From Chitinophaga filiformis (GTDB lineage Bacteria > Bacteroidota > Bacteroidia > Chitinophagales > Chitinophagaceae), in NCBI RefSeq assembly GCF_021646545.1, contig NZ_JAKIRP010000004.1, positions 434,001-498,000 on the forward strand: a stretch of DNA of 64,000 nucleotides, given 5' to 3'. Below are positions 35,649-44,026 of the stretch, in pieces. Below the pieces are notes generated by a model, which ran no database searches, had not been told where the DNA came from, and saw only the letters and a list, made by a program, of their open reading frames with translations. Within the stretch, counting starts at the first letter, position 1. Each line of letters starts with the position of its first letter. Both the position numbers and the translations under genes were made by a program.

Positions 35649-37028
35649 ATGAAAAACATAAAACAATATATTACTCTCTCTGTAATTGCCGTTTCGATGG
35701 CTGTGACAGGCGTTTCCTGCGCTACCACAATGCCACCACAGCAGGTACAGGTTTCTATATCAGGCTTCTATGATGCCCTGAGCCCCTATGGCCGCTGGAC
35801 GACCTATGGCAGCTACGGACAGGTATGGATACCTAACGCAGGACCCGACTTCATGCCCTACTCTACCGCGGGGCACTGGGTATATACAGATTACGGCTGG
35901 ACCTGGATGTCTGACTATGACTGGGGCTGGGCTCCCTTTCACTACGGACGCTGGGCCTTCGATAATGCCTATGGCTGGATGTGGGTACCAGGTACTGAAT
36001 GGGGACCGGCATGGGTAAGCTGGAGAAATAGTCCTGATTACTACGGATGGGCGCCTTTAGGTCCCGGTATGACAATAGGTGTAAACTTTAATATTCCTGT
36101 GGGATATTGGTCGTTCGTACCTTGTCAGTACATCACCAGCCCTTATGTGCACAGGTATTATGTGGATAGAGGCAGACGTGTAAACGTTTATAACAATACC
36201 ACCATCATCAACAATACTACCATTATCAACAACCGGACATACTATCGTGGTCCTGCCACCCGTGACGTTGAACGTTACACCCGTAGCGAGATCCGTCCGG
36301 CACGTATAGTAAGCGACAACCGCCCCGGCCGTGCTACTGTAGATCGCGGTGAGGTAAGGATGTACCGTCCGCAGCCGGCTGCATTGCGTCAGGCCAGCCG
36401 TTCCGGTTCGTTCACCAATAATGGTCGTGATAATAACGACAGAAATAACTTTGACAGGCCATCTACGCCCGGAAGAACAGTGCGTGTAGACAGGAATAAT
36501 GACGGCCGTCCGGACAACATTCCGGACAGGAACAATGATGGTCGTCCTGATTACAATCAGCCTAACAGAACAATAGACAGGAATAATATTAACCGTCCGG
36601 ATGTGCCTGACAACAATGCTCCCGGCAGAACAATTGAAAGCCGTCCGATGCGGCCGGAATTTGACAGGAACAATCGTCCTGGCAGACCATCTGCACCTGA
36701 AACCAGGCCAGCGCCTGCTCCATCTGCCAGCCCGGCGCCTAACTACAGTCCAAGGCCCGAGCGTTTCGAAAGACCAGAGTCCCGTCCTATGACGCCGACT
36801 CCGGCCCCGGGACCTACTGTAAGACCGGCTCAACCGCAGATGCAACGTCCGCAGCCGCAGGAACAGCCACGTCAGATGCCTCAGCCTCGTCAGCAGATGC
36901 CTCAACCCCGCCAGCAAATGCAACCGCAGGCTCGTCCTCAGATGCCAGTGCAGCAGTCAAGGCCACAAGCTCCTGAGCGTTCAGCAGCGCCTTCACGCGG
37001 TGAGCGGGCTAACAGAGGCGGCAACTGA
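35649..37028 (+). CDS. DUF6600-type tryptophan-rich lipoprotein with a disordered tail
   Basis: Probably an outer-membrane or surface lipoprotein: the N-terminus MKNIKQYITLSVIAVSMAV ends in a lipobox (GVSC, Cys24). Residues 38-165 form a Trp/Tyr/Gly repeat domain (FYDALSPYGRWTTYGSYG, DYGWTWMSDYDWGWAPFHYG, GWMWVPGTEWGPAWVSW), the DUF6600 / YXWGXW-type pattern of unknown function. Residues 190-215 are Asn/Thr/Ile repeats. From about 240 to the end the chain is Arg/Asn/Asp/Pro-rich with DRNNDGRPD repeats (about 280-310) and a Pro/Gln/Arg tail (MPQPRQQ repeated), all expected to be disordered. A single gene; the convergent GNAT stop is 4 nt away. Confidence 0.9.
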   Translation: MKNIKQYITLSVIAVSMAVTGVSCATTMPPQQVQVSISGFYDALSPYGRWTTYGSYGQVWIPNAGPDFMPYSTAGHWVYTDYGWTWMSDYDWGWAPFHYGRWAFDNAYGWMWVPGTEWGPAWVSWRNSPDYYGWAPLGPGMTIGVNFNIPVGYWSFVPCQYITSPYVHRYYVDRGRRVNVYNNTTIINNTTIINNRTYYRGPATRDVERYTRSEIRPARIVSDNRPGRATVDRGEVRMYRPQPAALRQASRSGSFTNNGRDNNDRNNFDRPSTPGRTVRVDRNNDGRPDNIPDRNNDGRPDYNQPNRTIDRNNINRPDVPDNNAPGRTIESRPMRPEFDRNNRPGRPSAPETRPAPAPSASPAPNYSPRPERFERPESRPMTPTPAPGPTVRPAQPQMQRPQPQEQPRQMPQPRQQMPQPRQQMQPQARPQMPVQQSRPQAPERSAAPSRGERANRGGN

Positions 37029-37032
37029 TAAA

Positions 37033-37557
37033 TTACAGGCAGCCATAAACCTCACGATAGATTTCACTATTGATTTTTGTAAAGGTATGTTCCTCCGGGG
37101 GCATACCTTTCTGCATTAACAGCATCGGGAGCGGCGTTCCTCCCGCCTGATATGGCGGCTGCAGATATGGGAATGCATACGCCTTAAATCCAAGTCCTTC
37201 ATAAAACCGGATACGCCTGATGGCATCATCGGAATGTGGCGGTTCTACCTCCAGTACCATCCGTGGGTGTTCCTGCTCCAGCAGACGTATGACGCCGCTG
37301 CCTATTCCACCGCCTCGCTGTTCCGGTGCGATGGCGAAATGTTCAATAAACGCAAAATCTGTCAGCTCCCAATAGAATACAAAGCCTGCAAACGCATTAC
37401 TGTTTTCGAGTAATGCCAGTCGTAGAGCACCATTGTTCAGCAACTCCTGCTGTGCTGTCAGATTGCGTCTTTCTTCAGGCGGGAATGCCTGGTTATACAG
37501 TTCCGCAACATTAACAGGGATGGTTACCGGTGATATCAAATTCCTAATCGTTAACAT
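37033..37557 (-). CDS. GNAT-family N-acetyltransferase
   Basis: Transfers an acyl group from a CoA donor to an unknown amine. The 174-residue protein has the GNAT core: FAGFVFYWELTDFAFIEHFAIAPEQRGGGIGSGVI, in which HFAIAPEQRGGGIGS is motif A with the acetyl-CoA pyrophosphate loop, and RIRFYEGLGFKAY is motif B. The N-terminal AELYNQAFPPEERR is typical of a branch that acts on small molecules. A -7 box (TACCTTTG, minus strand, 37570-37563) lies just upstream, and a 14-bp palindrome covers the expected -33 region, so it may be repressed by a dimeric regulator. Confidence 0.88.
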   Translation of the reverse strand: MLTIRNLISPVTIPVNVAELYNQAFPPEERRNLTAQQELLNNGALRLALLENSNAFAGFVFYWELTDFAFIEHFAIAPEQRGGGIGSGVIRLLEQEHPRMVLEVEPPHSDDAIRRIRFYEGLGFKAYAFPYLQPPYQAGGTPLPMLLMQKGMPPEEHTFTKINSEIYREVYGCL

Positions 37558-37592
37558 CGGGGCAAAGGTAATTTAAGTAATCCGCTACCGGG

Positions 37593-37606
37593 CTGACGCG
37601 CGTCAG
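37593..37606. promoter_or_regulatory. 14-bp palindrome at the GNAT promoter
   Basis: CTGACGCGCGTCAG is its own reverse complement, and is nested in the wider inverted repeat GGCTGAC/GTCAGCC. It sits about 23 bp upstream of the -7 box (37563-37570), where the -33 element should be. A repressor operator is the simplest reading. Confidence 0.45.
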
Positions 37607-37760
37607 GGTGTCAGCCTGTTTTATATCAGGGTGTTGTCAGGAGTTCATGTGGCTTGCTGTATTAATAGCCGCTGTGCAGACTGACGCTGTTCAGCATCAT
37701 GCACTTGAGATGGCCCGGGAATTACTGTAATATTTAAAGGGGGACATACCTGCTACGTTA

Positions 37761-37895
37761 GATGGGCCTACGGGCTGTACCCCTTTCGAGTCTACATATT
37801 TGGCATTATCAAGCGTGTGAGCATTAGAAATCCTATTTAACCCCTATCAATCGTGTAGAGACTCTCCAAGGGCTAATGCCCGCAGTCTCCATCTA
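37761..37895 (-). repeat. Diverged inverted copy of the 215-bp repeat
   Basis: Read on the minus strand this segment matches the 38577-38710 part of the tandem repeat at most positions (shared blocks include TGCGGGCATTAGCCCTTGGA and GGGGTACAGCCCG), with scattered substitutions and small gaps. It is older than the tandem pair, which differ from each other at only a few positions. Confidence 0.8.
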
Positions 37896-38209
37896 ACCCG
37901 CAGTAATAACAGCCTGACGCCTGTAAATCGTCGAACTCAGGATTCACTTACTCTATGTGAGGCCTAACTGGTTAATTGCTATCGGACCCGGTCATTCATC
38001 AATTCACTGACGCCCTGGTCCGACTTAGCCGTGCTTAAATCATGTATCTCAAACTCAATAGTGGCCAGCGGCTGTCTCTTCCTTAAGAACTCAAGGCTAT
38101 TACTGTCAAGTCCTTCCGGCCGGATAAGGAAGTTTTTTCTTATTTAAACCGTTCCGCCTGGTCTTTGAACCTGATGTTATCTCGCTTTGCTTTCTTCGAC
38201 AACCCGTAT

Positions 38210-38305
38210 ATGAACCATATATAACCCATATATAACCCATACCTCTTTAGATATGGATTATATATGGGTCATATATGGCTTATATATGGGTTATATATGG
38301 GTTAT
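38210..38305. repeat. Inverted array of an 11-bp unit (three left, five right)
   Basis: The unit ATATGGGTTAT occurs five times head to tail at 38251-38305 (variants GGATTAT, GGGTCAT, GGCTTAT, GGGTTAT, GGGTTAT after ATAT). Three copies in the opposite orientation (ATAACCCATAT type) lie at 38210-38242, and 8 bases separate the two arms. The arms can pair over about 33 bp. The 11-bp period is close to one helical turn, so all units face the same side of the DNA. Confidence 0.9.
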
Positions 38306-38550
38306 ATCCGGAAATAAGCTATAGTAGCAGCTTTACAAAGATTATATGAAATCCTTACTTTGTAATCAGCTGACAGACAGTATTATTTAGGTTACATCTC
38401 GTTCGTATAAGTAGGTCCGAAGCGGCAAATTGGTCAAGTTTCTCATTAAAATAGCTCGAGACATGAGATCGCTTAAACGAGAAAAGAAACCGGGAAGAAT
38501 TGAAAAAGTCGAGTATCAATTGGGGCAATAAGAAAGAAACATAAACATGC

Positions 38551-38982
38551 AGCAGCCAGAAAGCAGCTGCGAGCCAGATGGAGACTGCGGGCATTAGCCC
38601 TTGGAGAGTGTCCATACGATTGATAGGAGTTAAATAGCATTACTAACGCCCATACGCTTGACAATGCTTAATACTTAGACTCGAAAAGGGGTACAGCCCG
38701 CAGGCCCATACTGGCATCGCAGCGGTATCAACAGGTCCAAAGAGGCGAAACATATTAAAGCAGGTAGCAGCCAGAAAGCAGCTGCGAGCCAGATGGAGAC
38801 TGCGGGCATTAGCCCTTGGAGAGTGTCCATACGATTGATGGGAGTTAAATAGCATTACTAACGCCCATACGCTTGACAATGCTTAATACTTAGACTCGAA
38901 AAGGGGTACAGCCCGCAGGCCCATACTGGCATCGCAGCGGTATCAACAGGCCCGAAAAAAGGCGAAACATATTAAAACAGGT
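38551..38982 (+). repeat. Tandem pair of a 215-bp repeat
   Basis: Two direct copies (38551-38765 and 38766-38982) are nearly identical, differing by a few substitutions and an A-run insertion near the right end. Each contains CTGCGGGC and GCCCGCAG about 115 bp apart, plus AGCATT/AATGCT, so each could fold on itself. A short degenerate stretch left of the first copy (GAAACATA...) suggests a remnant of a further unit. Confidence 0.9.
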
Positions 38983-39110
38983 ATAAAACAGACAAGATGG
39001 CAGAAAAACCCGAAAACGCAGTTGATTCCGTCTATACTGCTTCTTCTGTGCTTCTTCTCTCCATCTTCTCTGCTTGTTCTCGTATGAACCACATGCCATT
39101 ATAACAGGTA

Positions 39111-39713
39111 TCACTGCGGTGTACACAAATAAGGATCAGGATCACCAGGGGGTGCCGGCTTGTTTACAGACCAGCAAAAGTTCATCGGCTGACTGGTAAT
39201 ACTGAGCAGCCGCAACGAGACTTTCTGGCCCTTGCGACTGGAAGACGCCTGTACAGATTTCGTCCCTTTCGCCGGCACATCATTGATAGTATATTCTTCC
39301 GTCTTAAAGACATCACCATTTCCTCTCATATATTGCACGGCCACCACTACGTTATCCAGCGGATACTCGGACTGGTTCCGCACGATAATTTGCAGATCCT
39401 TGATGCCTCCCAGGAAACCGGTCCGGTAGTCGCTCGTGGTGACAGCAATGAACTGCTTCCAGTTGCGCCGGTAATAAGTGCGCCGTTCAACAAAATGCCC
39501 TTCAGAACGCACCCGCACCTCACTCCTATCCGCAATTTGCCGAGCAGTCTGACTATTGACATCAAGCGAGTGCTTCAGATCGCGGTTCTCATTTATCAGC
39601 CGTTCATTTTCTGACAATACCTGCTTCACACGCTTCTGCTGCCTGGAATAACTCATTACAAGGAAAATTATCAGGAATATAATTACGATGGTAAAACCTG
39701 CATATCGCTTCAT
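39111..39713 (-). CDS. Membrane-anchored protein of unknown function in the efflux operon
   Basis: A 200-residue protein. An N-terminal helix (FTIVIIFLIIFLVMSYS, about 7-23) is followed by a coiled coil (VKQVLSENERLINENRDLKH, about 29-48) and a beta-rich domain of about 110 residues (IKDLQIIVRNQSEYPLDNVVV..., with VQYMRGNGDVFKTEEYTIND) that resembles an immunoglobulin-like or FxLYD-type fold. Family not recognised. It begins 36 nt after the tolC-like gene on the same strand, so it is probably part of the efflux operon and may brace the pump across the periplasm. The C-terminus ends near the repeat island. Confidence 0.8.
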   Translation of the reverse strand: MKRYAGFTIVIIFLIIFLVMSYSRQQKRVKQVLSENERLINENRDLKHSLDVNSQTARQIADRSEVRVRSEGHFVERRTYYRRNWKQFIAVTTSDYRTGFLGGIKDLQIIVRNQSEYPLDNVVVAVQYMRGNGDVFKTEEYTINDVPAKGTKSVQASSSRKGQKVSLRLLSITSQPMNFCWSVNKPAPPGDPDPYLCTPQ

Positions 39714-39749
39714 ATCAAGCGAGTAGAAAAAATAATGCCAAGTCCGGAC

Positions 39750-41225
39750 TCATCTTTCTGCGAACTCGTATTTTATCTTCTGCGACTTTTCAAAGTCGTA
39801 CAGCGTGAGCAATCTTACCGTGTAAAAAGACGTCCAGAACGAACGCAGTGCATTTATGTAGTTCTGATTCGCCAGGTCTTTTTCCTGCTGAGCCAGATTG
39901 AGGTCCGTGATGGATATTTTACCGATATAATATCGCTGTTTGGTGATCTCATAACGCTGCCTCGCAATGGTATCTGCTTTGGCTGCACTTTCGAGCAGCT
40001 TCTGCTGGATGTTGAATTGTTGCGTTTGCAGATAGATCTCCTGTTCAAAATTGCGTTCCTGCTGCTGAATGTCGACCTCTATCAGTTCCTGGTTCGCTTT
40101 TGCCTGTCTGACCCTGTTACGGGCCTTTCCCCAGTCAATAATCGGTATGGAGATGCCTACGCTCAATAACTGGTTTTGTTGCAAATTACCACCACCGTAT
40201 GCGTTTTTAATGCTGGTACCCTGACGGGCCTGCCCGAAGTTGGCCGAGAGGTTTAGCTGATAGCTGTTATTGCCTCTTGCCTCAGCTACTTCCTGTTCAG
40301 CCTGCAAACGCTGCCGGCGGAAGGAAAGCACCGCCTGCCGGTTGTCCTGTGCCTCCCGTTGCGCTATGTCGAGCGGGATCTGTAGTGAAGGGACGGTATC
40401 CGGCAGGGCAACCTGCACCGTACTGCCTTTGGGCAGTGAAAGGAATTGCGTCAGCTCGCGATAGGCAATCTCTTTGTTCAGCGTAGCCTGTTCCAGGTTA
40501 TTGCGGGCATTGAGCAGGTTCAGTTCTATCTGCAAGAGCTCATTCTCTGCGATCTTTCCGAGTTCAAATCGGCCTTTGGAGATCCTGTATAAGGTATCTG
40601 TGTTGGCTACGTTCTGCCGCAGGATCAGCTCCTGCTGTTGCGCCATCAATGCGTCAAAGAAATACCCCGAAGCTTCCAGGCCTGTCTTCTCCAGTGCCTC
40701 TATGTATTGTTTCTTGGATTCTTCATATAGTAAGGGCTGTATACGGGTATCCCAGCGATAGGGATTATACAGCAGCATAGGTTGCGAGTAGTTGACGGAG
40801 AATGGTGTGGACAGATAGCTGATACCTGAAGTAGGATCAAATACATCATTACGTTGCAGGTTGGTAGCAACGGATAATAATCCGCCTGTAAAGGGTACTA
40901 CCTGCTCGGCTATCAGGCTGGTAAAGGTAAATGAATAGGAGCTGCGACTAAAGGCATAGGTACCATCCGGCTGGCGGATACTCTCTATGTTTCCCAGGAA
41001 GCTGCTGCTGTTGGTGGCCTGCAATCTTAATTGCGGACGGCGACCTGCTACATAGTATCTGAACGCATAAAGGCTGTTCAGCGCACTGCTACGGGCTCTA
41101 TAATAAGAGGGCGATTGTTGCTGCGCCTGTTGTACAACACCCTGTAAGGACAGGGTTTGCTGAGCGCAGGTAACAGTACAGGTGAATAGTCCGCAGAAAG
41201 TAAACAGAATAGGTATTTTAGTCAT
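39750..41225 (-). CDS. TolC-family outer-membrane efflux protein
   Basis: Outer-membrane channel of a tripartite efflux pump. From the ATG at 41225 it has 491 residues, with a signal peptide (MTKIPILFTFCGLFTCTVTC, then AQQ). Two outer-membrane-efflux repeats of long helices are visible, the first around ALEKTGLEASGYFFDALMAQ and ENELLQIELNLLNARNNLEQ, the second around AEQEVAEARGNNSYQLNLSA and RVRQAKANQELIEVDIQQQE. The start overlaps the stop of the macB-like gene by 8 nt, so translation is coupled. Operon order is adaptor, permease, TolC, unknown anchor protein. Confidence 0.93.
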   Translation of the reverse strand: MTKIPILFTFCGLFTCTVTCAQQTLSLQGVVQQAQQQSPSYYRARSSALNSLYAFRYYVAGRRPQLRLQATNSSSFLGNIESIRQPDGTYAFSRSSYSFTFTSLIAEQVVPFTGGLLSVATNLQRNDVFDPTSGISYLSTPFSVNYSQPMLLYNPYRWDTRIQPLLYEESKKQYIEALEKTGLEASGYFFDALMAQQQELILRQNVANTDTLYRISKGRFELGKIAENELLQIELNLLNARNNLEQATLNKEIAYRELTQFLSLPKGSTVQVALPDTVPSLQIPLDIAQREAQDNRQAVLSFRRQRLQAEQEVAEARGNNSYQLNLSANFGQARQGTSIKNAYGGGNLQQNQLLSVGISIPIIDWGKARNRVRQAKANQELIEVDIQQQERNFEQEIYLQTQQFNIQQKLLESAAKADTIARQRYEITKQRYYIGKISITDLNLAQQEKDLANQNYINALRSFWTSFYTVRLLTLYDFEKSQKIKYEFAER

Positions 41226-42567
41226 GTCGCAAACATTCAATCGGGTTCTTATGAGCAGCCTTACGGGCAGGTGAAATACCAAAGATGAGTCCTACGGCAG
41301 ACGCCAGCACGAAGGACAGGAAAATAGAAATGCCTGAAACAATGGTATGGATGTCGGCCAGTTTATCCACCAGATAGGCGCCTGAAATGCCAAGGATCAC
41401 ACCAATCACACCTCCCGTAAGACTGATCAGGACTGACTCAAACAGGAACTGCATCACGATGTCTTTCTTCTGTGCCCCCAATGCCAGACGGATGCCAATC
41501 TCACGTGTACGTTCCAATACAGAAGCCAGCATGATGTTCATGATTCCGATGCCTCCTACGAGGAGTGATATACCTGCAATGGCGCTGAGTACAATGTTGA
41601 ATACGTCTTTGGTCTTCTGTTGTTGTTTGAGTAGTTGCTCCGGAATTGTGATCTCAAAATCCAGCACATCGTTATGCCTGCGGCGCAACATACGGCTGAT
41701 GATGGTGGCTGATTCAGACAATGATTCCGCTGAGTGTACCTGTATCACCAGTTCATCCAGCTGGTGGAAGATCTTGTTCTGAGGAGGCTCGTTGCTTCTT
41801 CCGGAGAACATTCCGTTGTCGCCTGCGCCCAGGTACAGGGAAGGATTCTTGTAACGGATCAGCGATGTTTGAATAGGTATATAGATGTCCAGGTTATAGT
41901 CCCTGATACCAAGGTTGTCTTTGGTCGCTTTACTGATCGTTTTTTCTTCAGTAACGCCGATGATCTTCAGCCACTGAGTGCCGCATTTAATAGTTTTTCC
42001 AAGCGGATCTTCTGAGATAAAGAATTTGCGCTTTACATCACTGCCGATGATACATACGCCTTCACCGGCTACACGTTGTCGCTCATTGAACAGGGTGCCT
42101 GCACCAATTTTAATGTTGTTGATCTCAAAGAAGGCGGGTTCCACTCCTATCACTTTCAGTTTATTGCTTTTACTGCCATAAATGATATCCTGTTCCTGTA
42201 TCATCTCCGGGCTGATAGCAGCCACAGTAGGAATGATGCGGCGGATGCTCTCCGCGTCTGCAAGGCTTAGTCCTTTGGAAAAACGGTTCTTTGCAGCAGC
42301 AGTTTTAGCGGCTGATTTTTCGTCTGATTCCTTTTGCTGTTCTTCTTCTTTTTTCTCTTCTGCCTTGGGTTTGATTACAATATTATTTACTCCTACAAGC
42401 TTCATCTGCTCAAGGATCTCCGCTTGTGCCCCCCTACCGATGGCAAGCATGGCGATGACAGCGGCTACACCGAAAATAATTCCCAATGCCGTAAGGAAAG
42501 AACGAAGCCGGTTCGCACCCAGGGAATCCAGGGCGATGTATAAGTTGTTGAAATTGCGGTCCAGCAT
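41218..42567 (-). CDS. MacB-like ABC transporter permease (FtsX/MacB fold)
   Basis: Permease of a MacB-type mechanotransmission transporter. The 449-residue protein has helix 1 (SFLTALGIIFGVAAVIAML, about 23-41), a periplasmic MacB-PCD domain of about 270 residues, and three C-terminal helices (VFNIVLSAIAGISLLVGGIGI, VLISLTGGVIGVILGISGAYL, ISIFLSFVLASAVGLIFG, each cited at its core). MLASVLERTREIGIRLALGA is the family's coupling segment. A Lys/Glu-rich insert (about residues 70-95) is unusual. E. coli MacB carries its own ATPase domain; here there is none, and no ATPase gene lies in the operon, so a separate ATPase must be supplied from elsewhere. Confidence 0.93.
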   Translation of the reverse strand: MLDRNFNNLYIALDSLGANRLRSFLTALGIIFGVAAVIAMLAIGRGAQAEILEQMKLVGVNNIVIKPKAEEKKEEEQQKESDEKSAAKTAAAKNRFSKGLSLADAESIRRIIPTVAAISPEMIQEQDIIYGSKSNKLKVIGVEPAFFEINNIKIGAGTLFNERQRVAGEGVCIIGSDVKRKFFISEDPLGKTIKCGTQWLKIIGVTEEKTISKATKDNLGIRDYNLDIYIPIQTSLIRYKNPSLYLGAGDNGMFSGRSNEPPQNKIFHQLDELVIQVHSAESLSESATIISRMLRRRHNDVLDFEITIPEQLLKQQQKTKDVFNIVLSAIAGISLLVGGIGIMNIMLASVLERTREIGIRLALGAQKKDIVMQFLFESVLISLTGGVIGVILGISGAYLVDKLADIHTIVSGISIFLSFVLASAVGLIFGISPARKAAHKNPIECLRHD

Positions 42568-42571
42568 TACA

Positions 42572-43822
42572 TTATTTTAATGTCGTTATTTTCATGTCTT
42601 TTGCTGATGCCGGCTCAGAGAGATACACGACATCTCCTTCCGCCAGCCCTTTTTCAACGATCACTTCTTCATCATTGGATTTGCCCAGTACTACCTGTTG
42701 TTTGGAGATATTACCTGATTTGCTTTTATAAACATAACTGGTTTTGCCACTGGCAAAAACGGCTTCCAGCGGAATAATCAGCTTGCCAGGCAATTCGCTG
42801 ATCAGGATATTGTTGGAGGTGGTCATTCCGGGTTTAAGAATGGAATCCACTTTATTGAGCTTGATATTTACTTCAAAAACTTTTGCCGTAGCGCCGGGGC
42901 GGGTTTCACCGATATTGGCCACTGTCTTTACAATGCCTTCCATCTTCACTTCAGGAAACGCATCCAGTCCCATGGTTACCTTCTGTGCCTGGTGGATTTT
43001 ACTGATGTCAACTTCATTGATATATACTTTAGACAACATGGTGGAGAGGTCGGGAAGCATGGCTACACGGGGATCCCACGAGCGGACAACAGAACCGGTC
43101 TTCTTTTTACCACCACTGGCCCAGTCATGAATATACACCAGTAGTCCGTTCTTTGGGGCTTTAATAATAAAGCGGCTTTTCAGTTCTTCAAGTCTTGCTA
43201 TCTGCCGGCTGAACTCTTCTGCTTCACGGCGTGCCTGCATCATCTTTGTGGCAGCCTGCTGCTGTTTGATCTTATAGTTGTCTTTCATCTGAACCAGGTC
43301 ACGCTGTGCCTTTTCCAGGTCAATCTCCGCCTGCCGGATGGTGGCGGGAGGCTCGTACTTACTCAGTTCCAGGGCCAGTTTTTTCTGCTCCATCTGGAAT
43401 TGAAGATTGGTCATCTGATCACGAGCCTCCCTTAAAGTAAGTGCTGTATCCAGTGCCGTTTGGGTGACTGTTGAATTAGACTTCTCGAAGGATAGCTGTG
43501 CATCGCTGATACGTTTATTCACCAACGTTGGGTCCAGTGTGGCGATGTAATCGCCTTCTTTTACATGAGAACCCTCTGCCACCATATCCTGTATCTTGAT
43601 CTCATCATAGATCTGGTTGGCCTGCAGATCTGCAGGCGCAGAGACGTACACAGTATTCTCCGCTTCCAGTTCTCCCGAACTGGCTACAACATCACGGAAA
43701 TTACCTTTACGTACTTTGGCTGTAATGCTGCTGTCGGCAGCTTTACCTGAAAACAGAAAATAACAGATCGCAATGATAGGAATAACAATGGCAGGCAACA
43801 GCCACCTTCTCTTTTTAAGCAT
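42572..43822 (-). CDS. Periplasmic adaptor (MacA/HlyD family)
   Basis: Membrane-fusion protein linking the permease to TolC. The 416-residue protein has an N-terminal anchor (WLLPAIVIPIIAICYFLFS, about 7-25), a split biotinyl-lipoyl-like domain (SSGELEAENTVYVSAP and RFIIKAPKNGLLVYI), a long helical hairpin between them (about 100-215), a beta-barrel (KVYINEVDISKIHQAQKVTMG) and a membrane-proximal domain. It is the first gene of the operon and ends 4 nt before the permease gene. Confidence 0.94.
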   Translation of the reverse strand: MLKKRRWLLPAIVIPIIAICYFLFSGKAADSSITAKVRKGNFRDVVASSGELEAENTVYVSAPADLQANQIYDEIKIQDMVAEGSHVKEGDYIATLDPTLVNKRISDAQLSFEKSNSTVTQTALDTALTLREARDQMTNLQFQMEQKKLALELSKYEPPATIRQAEIDLEKAQRDLVQMKDNYKIKQQQAATKMMQARREAEEFSRQIARLEELKSRFIIKAPKNGLLVYIHDWASGGKKKTGSVVRSWDPRVAMLPDLSTMLSKVYINEVDISKIHQAQKVTMGLDAFPEVKMEGIVKTVANIGETRPGATAKVFEVNIKLNKVDSILKPGMTTSNNILISELPGKLIIPLEAVFASGKTSYVYKSKSGNISKQQVVLGKSNDEEVIVEKGLAEGDVVYLSEPASAKDMKITTLK

Positions 43823-44026
43823 AAGTGGGTAAATGGATTATGAAAGGCCGGGACACTATCTAGCTACAGACACGTTATAAAAGTAATTGTCCATTTGAAA
43901 AATAAATGTTAAAAGTACCTGCATTAGCAACCATTATCGACAGATGACGGAGTTACAGGGCCCATTTCCGCTACCCCATCGACTATCGACTTTAAACACT
44001 ATTTTTGCACCTCAAATTCGCTCCCT

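Larger units (their letters stand above)
37558..39110. repeat. Gene-poor repeat island
   Basis: The 1.55-kb stretch has no credible gene. It holds a palindrome next to the GNAT promoter, an inverted diverged copy of a 215-bp repeat, a weak terminator-like hairpin (CTTCC/GGAAG then T6, about 38111-38138), an inverted array of an 11-bp unit and a tandem pair of the 215-bp repeat. Short open frames inside the 215-bp repeats are near-identical because the DNA is duplicated; they show no protein features. The whole looks like a decayed or non-autonomous element, but no transposase or terminal repeat was found. Confidence 0.7.

Noticed and set aside
36057-36923. A 288-codon open frame antisense to the DUF6600-type gene
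   Set aside because: It mirrors the low-complexity Arg/Asn/Pro codons of the real gene, has no promoter or signal of its own, and encodes an Arg/Val/Ile-biased chain without known motifs.
38210-38305. CRISPR-like appearance of the 11-bp array
   Set aside because: The units are too short, have no spacers, reverse orientation midway, and no cas gene is near.
38473-39126. Three near-identical small frames within the tandem repeat
   Set aside because: Their similarity comes from the 215-bp DNA repeat; they lack promoters, and the frames end in different places in each copy.
41218-42567. Idea that the MacB-like gene is truncated and lost its ATPase domain
   Set aside because: The protein opens with a normal permease N-terminus, and the adaptor gene ends 4 nt upstream, so no room or remnant of an ATPase is left.
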